From Thermohalobaculum sediminis (GTDB taxonomy: Bacteria; Pseudomonadota; Alphaproteobacteria; Rhodobacterales; Rhodobacteraceae): a DNA stretch of 64,000 nt. The DNA lies in NCBI RefSeq assembly GCF_023487995.1, contig NZ_JAMFKN010000007.1, forward strand, positions 1-64,000. Direction: 5' to 3'. A model generated the notes under the pieces. The model did no database searches. It was not told where the DNA came from and worked only from the letters and a program-made list of their open reading frames with translations. The position numbers and the translations under genes were made by a program. Below are positions 57,748-64,000 of this stretch, piece by piece (position 1 is the first letter of the stretch; each line of letters starts with the position of its first letter).

Positions 57748-58263
57748 TCAGGCCGATTTCCGCAGCGCGAGCCCGACATCCTCGAGCACGAAGTCCGCGA
57801 TCGCCGGGATGTCATCGAGCCCGATCAGCGGGCGCCCATGCCCCTCGGGCGGGCGGTCGTTGGTGGCGATCACGCGGATCGTGGGATCATCGAGGGCGAT
57901 CAGCGGCTGCCCGGTCTCGGCCCGCCAGGCCTCGACCTTGGGGTGGCGGTCGCGCTTCCAGCCCTCGACGATCACCAGGTCCACCGGGTCGAGCCGGGCG
58001 ATCAGGGCCTCGAGCGCCGGCTCGGGCGCGCCGCGCAGCTCGGTCATCAGCGCCCAGCGCGAGGACGAGGCCAGCACCGTCTGCTGCGCCCCCGCCGCGC
58101 GGTGGCGGTAGCTGTCCTTGCCGGGACGTTCCAGATCGACCAGGTGATGCGTGTGCTTGAGCGTCGAAACGCTGTAGCCGCGCGCGCAGATCTCGGCCAC
58201 CAGCCGCTCGACAAGCGTGGTCTTGCCCGCGTTCTTCCAGCCGATCACGCCGTAGATCTTCAT
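57748..58263 (-). CDS. mobB: Molybdopterin-guanine dinucleotide biosynthesis protein B
   Basis: A 171-residue P-loop GTPase-like protein that assists MobA. Walker A is GWKNAGKTTL (8-17); further segments are STLKHTHHLVDLERPGKDSY and IVEGWKRDRHPKVE. The ATG at 58263 shares ATGA with the mobA stop. Full length for the family. Confidence 0.92.
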   Translation of the reverse strand: MKIYGVIGWKNAGKTTLVERLVAEICARGYSVSTLKHTHHLVDLERPGKDSYRHRAAGAQQTVLASSSRWALMTELRGAPEPALEALIARLDPVDLVIVEGWKRDRHPKVEAWRAETGQPLIALDDPTIRVIATNDRPPEGHGRPLIGLDDIPAIADFVLEDVGLALRKSA

Positions 58264-58883
58264 GCGCCGCTCCGCTCGCATGCCAGCCGTGCGGCCTCCT
58301 CGAGGTCCGTGGGCGTGTTCACGTTGAAGAACGGGAAGGCGCCGGCCTCGTCGAACACCGCCCGCGCGCAGCCATGGCGCGAGGCCCAGACGATCACCTT
58401 GCGCATGTTGCCCGTCGTCAGCGCGGTTTCCAGGTCGTCCGCGAGATCGACCGGCCACAGCCCGAAGGTCGGATGCTCGCTCAGGCCCCGCTGGGGGTCG
58501 TTGGTGGCCGCAATCGCGATCCGGTCGCGCGGCCCCAGCGCCGCGGCAAGGCGCGCCACCAGGTCGCGCGGGAAGAAGGGCGTGTCGCCCGCCGCGCTCG
58601 CGACATGCGTGAAGCCGCGGGGCGCGGCCCAGCGCATGCCCGCCAGAACCCCCGCAAGGGGACCTGCGAAACCCTCGACCGTATCGGGCACCACCGGCAG
58701 GCCGAAGCGCGCGAAGCGCGCAGGGTCGCCATTCGCGTTCAGCACCAGCGCGCCGACCTGCGGCCCGAGGCGGTCGATCACATGCCCCAGCAGCGGACGG
58801 CCCTCGAGCTCGAGCAGCGCCTTGTCGCCGCCGCCCATGCGGCGCGCGAGCCCCCCGGCCAGAATGATGCCCGCAATCCGCAT
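58260..58883 (-). CDS. mobA: Molybdenum cofactor guanylyltransferase
   Basis: A 207-residue nucleotidyltransferase that adds GMP to molybdopterin to form MGD, the cofactor form needed by SoeA-type enzymes. The nucleotide-binding motif is IILAGGLARRMGGGDKALLE (6-25), then PDTVEGFAGPLAGVLAGM and SAAGDTPFFP. The ATG at 58883 has GGAAGAG upstream; a GTG at 58907 is an alternative. Confidence 0.92.
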   Translation of the reverse strand: MRIAGIILAGGLARRMGGGDKALLELEGRPLLGHVIDRLGPQVGALVLNANGDPARFARFGLPVVPDTVEGFAGPLAGVLAGMRWAAPRGFTHVASAAGDTPFFPRDLVARLAAALGPRDRIAIAATNDPQRGLSEHPTFGLWPVDLADDLETALTTGNMRKVIVWASRHGCARAVFDEAGAFPFFNVNTPTDLEEAARLACERSGA

Positions 58884-58899
58884 GCTCTCTTCCGCCACC

Positions 58900-59304
58900 T
58901 CAGACACCGCGCCGCCCCGCCTTGTAGGCCTCGGGCATGAGTTCGGCCAGCGTGCGCAGGGCGAAGCCCTCGCCGTCGCGCGGCACGGCGATCACCGCCT
59001 CGGGGCCGTAGTCGAGCAGCAACTCGCGGCAAAGCCCGCACGGGGCCACCACGACCAGCCGGCGGTTGACGGCCGCACAGAACACGATCTCGGCGTCCTG
59101 CTCGGCGGCACAGGCCATTCCGATCGCCACCGCCTCGGCGCAGACCGCGGCACGGCCGAGTGTCGAGTCGACATTGACCGCCGTGTAGCTCCCGCCCGCG
59201 CGCGTCAGCACCGTGGCGGCGACGTGGTGGCGCCCTTCCTTGGCGCGCGCGGCGATCAGGCGGCGCGCTGCGTCGATGGCGGCGTTGTACCGGTCAGTCA
59301 GCAT
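58900..59304 (-). CDS. Cytidine deaminase family protein
   Basis: A 134-residue zinc deaminase. Zinc and catalytic motifs are CAEAVAIG (Cys55, Glu57) and PCGLCRE (Cys89, Cys92), as in the small tetrameric cytidine deaminases; blasticidin-S-type deaminases share this form. It could act on (deoxy)cytidine. It overlaps the start of the gene for FdhD by 11 bases on one side and lies just ahead of mobA on the other. Its place in a Moco operon is unusual. Confidence 0.82.
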   Translation of the reverse strand: MLTDRYNAAIDAARRLIAARAKEGRHHVAATVLTRAGGSYTAVNVDSTLGRAAVCAEAVAIGMACAAEQDAEIVFCAAVNRRLVVVAPCGLCRELLLDYGPEAVIAVPRDGEGFALRTLAELMPEAYKAGRRGV

Positions 59305-60166
59305 CGACGGCCCCCTTTCGGCGGTGGCGGGCGTCCTCCTCGCCCACGGCCTCGGGGTCCTCGTCGAAGCTGAGCCGCGCCTCGCCCGACAGGCAGTTGA
59401 ACCGCCGCCCGCGCATCCGGCCGATCAGCGTCAGCCCCACCTGCCGCGCGATATCGACGCCCCAGGCCGTGAAGCCCGAGCGCGAGGCGAGCACGGGAAT
59501 GCCCATCAGCGCCGTCTTGATCACCATCTCGGACGTGAGCCGCCCGGTGGTGTAGAGGATCTTGTCGGCGCCGCCCACGCCCTCGCGGAACATCCAGCCG
59601 GCGATCTTGTCGACCGCGTTGTGCCGGCCCACGTCCTCCATGAACGCGAGGGGGCGGTCGCGCGAACACAGCACCGTGCCGTGGATTGCCCCGGCCTCGA
59701 GGTAGAGGCTGGGTGCGGTGTTGATCTTCCTCGCCAGCGCATAGAGCCACGAGGTCCGCACCTCGGCCTGCGGCAGTTGCAGCCCCTCCAGCGCCTCCAT
59801 CACGTCGCCGAACACGGTGCCGACCGCGCAACCACTGGTGCGCGTCTTCTTCTTCAGCTTTTCCTCGTAATCGGTCTCGCGCTCGGTGCGCACGACGACG
59901 GTCTCGATCTCCTCGTCGTAGTCCACCCCTGTCACGCGGTCGTCGCGCCGCAGCATCCCCTGGTTCAGCAGGTAGCCGAGCGCGAGGTATTCCGGGTAGT
60001 CGCCGATGGTCATCGCCGTCACGATCTCCTGAGAGTTCAGGTAGATCGTGAGCGCGCGTTCCTCGACGACACGTATCTCGGATGCGTGGCCGGTCTGGTC
60101 GATTCCGGTCACGGGCCGGGTGAGCCGCGGGTCGTTCGGGTCGGGAGCGATCAGGAATTCTGTCAT
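59294..60166 (-). CDS. fdhD: Formate dehydrogenase accessory sulfurtransferase
   Basis: A 290-residue FdhD protein, which moves sulfur from IscS to the Mo cofactor of formate dehydrogenase. Family segments are GYPEYLALGYLLNQG-like (residues 56-70), TSGCAVGTVFGDV with Cys113, ERVGRHNAVDKIAG-like (FMEDVGRHNAVDKI here) and TTGRLTSEMVIKTALMGIPV. Only one cysteine is present where E. coli FdhD has two (Cys121 and Cys124). It is the first gene of the operon fdhD-cdd-mobA-mobB-moeA-MFS. No formate dehydrogenase genes are in the window. Confidence 0.92.
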   Translation of the reverse strand: MTEFLIAPDPNDPRLTRPVTGIDQTGHASEIRVVEERALTIYLNSQEIVTAMTIGDYPEYLALGYLLNQGMLRRDDRVTGVDYDEEIETVVVRTERETDYEEKLKKKTRTSGCAVGTVFGDVMEALEGLQLPQAEVRTSWLYALARKINTAPSLYLEAGAIHGTVLCSRDRPLAFMEDVGRHNAVDKIAGWMFREGVGGADKILYTTGRLTSEMVIKTALMGIPVLASRSGFTAWGVDIARQVGLTLIGRMRGRRFNCLSGEARLSFDEDPEAVGEEDARHRRKGAVDAD

Positions 60167-60221
60167 CGTCCTTCACAAAACCTGACTGGCCCCCCCAGTC
60201 AAGGCCGGTTACGGAAAGCGC

Positions 60222-60971
60222 ATGAGCACGCCCGATCAGATCACCGTCAGCCCCTCGCGCCGCGGCTTCCTCGCGGGCGTCTGGGCGGCGTTGCCGGTGC
60301 TGCTGGCAGTCGCGCCCTTCGGCCTGATCTTCGGGACGCTGGCGGCCGAGGCGGGGTTCGACCTTGCCCAGACCATGGCCTTCACCTCGCTGGTCGTGGC
60401 TGGGGCGAGCCAGCTTGCGGCGCTGCAACTCCTGTCGGACGGCGCGCCCGCGATCGTCGCGATCATCACCGGCGCGGTGGTGAACCTGCGCATGGCGATG
60501 TATTCCGCGGCCATCGCGGTGCACTGGCAGGGGCTGGGCATGGCGTGGCGCATCCCTGCCGCCTTCTTCCTGCACGATCAGGCGTTCGCGCTGTCGCTCA
60601 ACCGCTATCGCGCGCATCCGGGCGAGAGCGTGGCCGACCGCGCAGGATTCTATTTCGGGATCGGAGCCACGACCGTCACCGTCTGGATCGCCGCAAGCTG
60701 GCTTGGCGCCGAGATCGGCGCGCGCATTCCGGAGGGCTGGGGCCTCGACTTCGCCGCGCCCGCCTGCTTCATCGGCGTGGCCGCCCCCATGATCCGCGGC
60801 ACCGCGAATGTGGTGGCGGCGCTGACGGCCAGCGTGCTCGCGGTCCTGCTCGCTGGGCTTCCGGGCGGCGCGGGGCTCTTGGTCGCAGCCGCCGCCGGGA
60901 TCGCCGCGGGCATGGCCGCGGGGCGGCGCGTCGCGCGGCGGGCCGCGCCCGTGATGGAGCCCGCCGAATGA
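60222..60971 (+). CDS. azlC: AzlC-family branched-chain amino-acid exporter subunit
   Basis: A 249-residue inner-membrane protein with about seven helices and the AzlC signature FGLIFGTLAAEAGFDLAQTM followed by GASQLAALQLLSDGAP and NLRMAMYSAAIA. AzlC with AzlD forms a two-part exporter for branched-chain amino acids. It overlaps the downstream azlD by 4 bases (ATGA). The partner gene is interrupted, so export may be lost or AzlC may act alone. Confidence 0.88.
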   Translation: MSTPDQITVSPSRRGFLAGVWAALPVLLAVAPFGLIFGTLAAEAGFDLAQTMAFTSLVVAGASQLAALQLLSDGAPAIVAIITGAVVNLRMAMYSAAIAVHWQGLGMAWRIPAAFFLHDQAFALSLNRYRAHPGESVADRAGFYFGIGATTVTVWIAASWLGAEIGARIPEGWGLDFAAPACFIGVAAPMIRGTANVVAALTASVLAVLLAGLPGGAGLLVAAAAGIAAGMAAGRRVARRAAPVMEPAE

Positions 60972-61288
60972 CCGATGCCACCGTCTGGACGATGATCGCG
61001 GGGCTTGCGGTCGCGACCTACCTGATCCGCTTTTCCTTCATCGGGCTGCTGGCCGGCCGCCGCCTGCCGCCCATCGTGATGTAGGCGCTGAACTACGTCC
61101 CCGTCACAGTCCTGCCTGCGCTGATCGCGCCGATGGTGCTGGTCAGCGACGGCCAGATCGCGGCGGATCCTCAGCGCGTGCTGGCAGCGGTGGCGGCGCT
61201 CGGCACCGGCATTGCCACGCGGCGCCTGCTACCCGGCATCCTCGCGGGGATGGCGGCCTATATCGCGCTGGGCCAGGCGGGGTTCTGA
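60968..61288 (+). pseudogene. azlD: azlD interrupted by an in-frame amber codon
   Basis: The frame from ATG 60968 runs MTDATVWTMIAGLAVATYLI onward as a typical AzlD, then meets TAG at 61082-61084 (codon 39). The same frame continues undisturbed with ALNYVPVTVLPALIAPMV and ends AYIALGQAGF at TGA 61286-61288, the full 107 codons expected of the family. So one base change explains it: a codon such as CAG or GAG became TAG. No frameshift is needed. The truncated product has one helix only. Read-through is conceivable but there is no sign of it. Confidence 0.85.
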
Positions 61289-61711
61289 TCAGGCCGACTG
61301 ACGGGCCAGCAGGTCGCGGATCTCGGTCAGCAGCTTTTCCTCGGCGCTGGGCGCGGGCGGGGCTGCGGGCGCGGCCTCCTCCTTGCGCTTGAGCTGATTG
61401 ACGCCCTTGATCACGAAGAACAGCACCCAGGCGACGATCAGGAAGCTGATGATCGCGTTGATGAACAGCCCGATGTTGACGGTCGCGGCCCCCGCCGCCT
61501 GTGCCGCCGCCAGCGAGGCGAATTCCTGCCCGCTGAGATTGATGAAGATGTTCGAGAAATCGATGCCGCCGGTGATCAGCCCGATGATCGGGTTGATGAT
61601 GTCCGCCACGAAGCTGTTGACGATCGAGGTGAAGGCCGCGCCGATGACGATGCCGACGCCCATGTCGACGACATTGCCCTTGATCGCGAATTCCCTGAAT
61701 TCCTTGAGCAT
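61289..61711 (-). CDS. mscL: Large-conductance mechanosensitive channel
   Basis: A 140-residue MscL. The N-terminal [20 protein letters not shown] and first helix [20 protein letters not shown] are diagnostic; the second helix is near [20 protein letters not shown]. The C-terminal cytoplasmic bundle is [13 protein letters not shown]. It opens as a pentamer on severe osmotic downshock. The stop directly abuts the end of azlD on the other strand. Confidence 0.95.
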   Translation of the reverse strand: MLKEFREFAIKGNVVDMGVGIVIGAAFTSIVNSFVADIINPIIGLITGGIDFSNIFINLSGQEFASLAAAQAAGAATVNIGLFINAIISFLIVAWVLFFVIKGVNQLKRKEEAAPAAPPAPSAEEKLLTEIRDLLARQSA

Positions 61712-61784
61712 CGCGCCCCCTCCGCAATGATTTCGCGGGGAAACCTTGTCACGGAAGGGGCGGGCGCGGAAGCGGGAAAACCGC

Positions 61785-64000
61785 TCAGCTGCGCAGGCTT
61801 GCGCCGGTGGCCTTGCCCACGGCCTCGACCACGCGGGCCGAGACGGCCTCGATCTCGGCCTCGGTCAGGGTGCCCGCGGTGGGCTGGAGCCGCACGCTGA
61901 TCGCGACCGACTTGCGGCCCTCGCCAAGCTGTTCGGCCGCGCGCCGGCCCTCGAACACGTCGAAGACGGCGATGCGCTCGATCAGCTTCTTTTCGGCGCC
62001 TCGCGCGGCCTTCAGGATCGCCTCGGCCTCGATGCGCGCATCCACCACGAAGGCGAAGTCGCGCTCGACCGCCTGGAAGTCCGAGACCACCAGCGCGGGC
62101 CGGGTCGTGCCCTTCTTCTTCGGGAAGGGCGCGGCCTCGAGATGGACGACCGCGGCCACCGCCGGGCCCTTGACGTCCAGTGCCTCCAGCACCTTGGGGT
62201 GCAGCTCGCCGAACACCGCGAGCACGTTCTTCGGCCCCAGCTTCAGCGCCGCCGACCGGCCCGGATGGAACCAGCCGGGCGCCTCGCGCGCGACCATCAG
62301 CTTCGAGGTGTCCACTCCCGCCGCGGCCAGCACCGCCAGCGCGTCGGCCTTGGCGTCCATCAGGTCCACCGCTCGCCGCGTGCCCACCCAGTGGCGCGGG
62401 CTCGTCGCACCCACGCGCAGGGCTGCGGCCACCGTTTCCTGCTCGCCCGGCTCGCCGCCCGAGAAGACCGGTCCGACCTCGAACAGCCCGATCTCGCCCG
62501 CACCTCGCGCCTGGTTGCGCGCAGCCGCGGCCAGAAGCCCCGGCAGCAGGTCGGGCCGCATGTCCGACAGGTCCGCCGAGATCGGGTTCTCGAGCCGCCG
62601 CGCCACGTCGCCGCCGCCGAACAGCGCGGCCTGGGCGCCCGGGACGAACGAGTAGGTCACGCACTCGTTCAGCCCCTCGGCCGCCAGCACGCGCCGCGCC
62701 GCACTAACCCGGCGCTGCATGGGCGAGAGCTGCGGCGCGGGCACGCCCTCGGATGCTGGGGGCAGCGGCTTCGCGGGCAGCCTGGTCAGCGAGGCGATGC
62801 GCGCGATCTCCTCGACCAGATCCGCCTCGCCCTGCACGTCGGGCCGCCACGAAGGCACCCAGACTTCCAGCTTCTCGCCCAGCCCGGTGGCCGAGAACCC
62901 CAGCGCCGTGAGGATGCGCACCTGCTCGGCCCGCGGGATCTCCATGCCGACGAGGCTGATCACCCGCGCGGGATCGAGCGCATAGGCGCGCGCGGTGTCG
63001 GGCACGCGCCCCGCCACCACCGGCTCGGACGCCTCACCGCCGCAGAGGTCGAGGATCAGCCGCGTCGCGATCTCCATCCCCTCGGGCGTGAAGGCGGGGT
63101 CGATGCCGCGCTCGAAGCGGTAGCGCGCGTCCGAGTTGATCTTCAGCTTGCGGCCCGTCGCGGCCGTGCGCACCGGGTCGAAATAGGCGGCCTCGACGAA
63201 GACGTTGACCGTCTCCGGCGTGACGCCGGAGGCGAGGCCCCCCATCACGCCGCCGATGCCTTCCGGCCCCGCGTCGTCGCAGATCAGCGTCATCTGGTCG
63301 TCGAATTCATAGGTCTTGTCGTCGAGCGCCTCGAGTGTCTCGCCCACGCGGCTCAGGCGCACATGGATGTCGCCCGTCACCTTGTCGGCGTCGAAGACAT
63401 GCAGCGGCCGCGCCCGGTCGAAGGTCAGGAAGTTGGTGATGTCCACCAGCGCCGAAATGGGCCTGAGCCCAATCGCCCGCAGGCGGCGCTGCAACCAGTC
63501 CGGGCTCGGCCCGTTCCTGACGCCGCGGATGTAGCGCCCCACGAACAGCGGGCAGGCGTGGTCCTTCACGTCGTCCATCAGCCGCACGCCGATAGGGCTG
63601 GAGAAGGCGCCCTTCACGGGCGCCGTCTCGGGCGTGACCAGCCGCCCCAGCCCCCGCGCCGCAAGGTCGCGCGCGATCCCGGCCACCCCCAGCGCGTCGG
63701 GGCGGTTGGGGGTCACGGCGATCTGGATCACCGGGTCGTTGAGCTTGGCGTAGTCGATGTAGCGCGCGCCCAGCGGCGCATCGGCGGGCAGGTCGATGAT
63801 GCCCTCGTGGTCGTCCGAGACCATGAGCTCGCGCTCGGAGCACAGCATCCCGTTCGACTCGACGCCCCGGATCACGCCGGGCTTGAGGTCGACGCCCGTG
63901 CCAGGGATATGCGTGCCGGGCGCGGCGAAGACGCCGACCAGCCCCGTGCGCGCGTTCGGCGCGCCGCAGACCACCTGAACAACCTGCGAGGGCTTGCCCG
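61785..64000 (-). CDS. pheT: Phenylalanine-tRNA ligase beta subunit, 5' end missing
   Basis: The last 738 residues or so of PheT; the start lies beyond the right edge of the window. The visible part opens with [20 protein letters not shown], the end of the tRNA-binding EMAP-like domain. It is followed by B1, B3/B4 ([20 protein letters not shown]), B5, the catalytic-like core and a C-terminal ferredoxin-fold anticodon-binding domain (about the last 95 residues; [16 protein letters not shown]). It works as an alpha2-beta2 enzyme with PheS, which should be upstream on the minus strand. Confidence 0.95.
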   Translation of the reverse strand, partial: GKPSQVVQVVCGAPNARTGLVGVFAAPGTHIPGTGVDLKPGVIRGVESNGMLCSERELMVSDDHEGIIDLPADAPLGARYIDYAKLNDPVIQIAVTPNRPDALGVAGIARDLAARGLGRLVTPETAPVKGAFSSPIGVRLMDDVKDHACPLFVGRYIRGVRNGPSPDWLQRRLRAIGLRPISALVDITNFLTFDRARPLHVFDADKVTGDIHVRLSRVGETLEALDDKTYEFDDQMTLICDDAGPEGIGGVMGGLASGVTPETVNVFVEAAYFDPVRTAATGRKLKINSDARYRFERGIDPAFTPEGMEIATRLILDLCGGEASEPVVAGRVPDTARAYALDPARVISLVGMEIPRAEQVRILTALGFSATGLGEKLEVWVPSWRPDVQGEADLVEEIARIASLTRLPAKPLPPASEGVPAPQLSPMQRRVSAARRVLAAEGLNECVTYSFVPGAQAALFGGGDVARRLENPISADLSDMRPDLLPGLLAAAARNQARGAGEIGLFEVGPVFSGGEPGEQETVAAALRVGATSPRHWVGTRRAVDLMDAKADALAVLAAAGVDTSKLMVAREAPGWFHPGRSAALKLGPKNVLAVFGELHPKVLEALDVKGPAVAAVVHLEAAPFPKKKGTTRPALVVSDFQAVERDFAFVVDARIEAEAILKAARGAEKKLIERIAVFDVFEGRRAAEQLGEGRKSVAISVRLQPTAGTLTEAEIEAVSARVVEAVGKATGASLRS

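Noticed and set aside
60968-61288. Pyrrolysine insertion at the azlD amber codon, prompted by the MttB-family gene in the window
   Set aside because: The MttB homologue has no in-frame amber, no pyl genes are visible, and pyrrolysine systems are not expected in this group; AzlD proteins do not use it.

Overview
The window is GC-rich (about 70%) and densely packed with genes. Its codon use, the SAM-II riboswitch ahead of metZ, the soeABC sulfite dehydrogenase genes, the MttB/dimethylglycine-dehydrogenase cluster and the close matches of many proteins to families known from Rhodobacter, Paracoccus and Roseobacter relatives point to an alphaproteobacterium of the Rhodobacteraceae (inference from protein families; there is no rRNA in the window). 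I see no tRNA, rRNA or CRISPR array.

Layout. 1-1937: mobile-element edge with the 5' end of an IS6-type transposase (frame broken), a small excisionase-like HTH gene and an intact P4-type tyrosine integrase. 1938-10920: metZ under a SAM-II riboswitch, a hydrolase, a GST, an envelope-protein/TSUP exporter pair, a DUF465 protein and a large MscS-type channel. 11192-17306: a six-gene, tightly spaced glycan cluster (four glycosyltransferases, a histidine phosphatase, a methyltransferase) with no recognisable named product. 17480-25087: an HD-domain protein downstream of a complete peptide-type ABC importer operon (fused ATPases, binding protein, two permeases) with a divergent GntR/FadR regulator. 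25246-30460: glycine-zipper lipoprotein, then soeABC plus an ACT-domain gene, for sulfite oxidation. 30645-33113: a DUF1045 protein with eroded catalytic motifs and a non-pyrrolysine MttB-family methyltransferase.

33288-43024: an M20 amidohydrolase and a seven-gene operon (XRE-cupin regulator, LysE exporter, two dimethylglycine-dehydrogenase-like flavoproteins, ASCH protein, homocysteine methyltransferase, quinone-oxidoreductase-like enzyme) that looks built to strip methyl groups from an N-methylated amine or betaine and send the one-carbon units to folate and methionine. 43264-55131 is mainly housekeeping: SIMPL protein, a second trans-sulfuration enzyme, MaoC-like hydratase, RhlE-type helicase, carB, an FMN alpha-hydroxy-acid dehydrogenase and greA, the last preceded by tandem hairpins, one a canonical intrinsic terminator. 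55314-60166 is a molybdenum-cofactor operon (fdhD, cytidine deaminase, mobA, mobB, moeA, MFS transporter), which fits the molybdoenzyme SoeA in the same window. 60222-64000: azlC, an azlD interrupted by an in-frame amber codon, mscL, and the pheT gene running off the end.

The most useful leads are the orphan glycan cluster, the methylamine/betaine operon with its MttB neighbour, the DUF1045 protein with lost catalytic residues, the terminator hairpins in the greA leader, the interrupted azlD, and the HD protein with a diiron-oxygenase-like ligand pattern.
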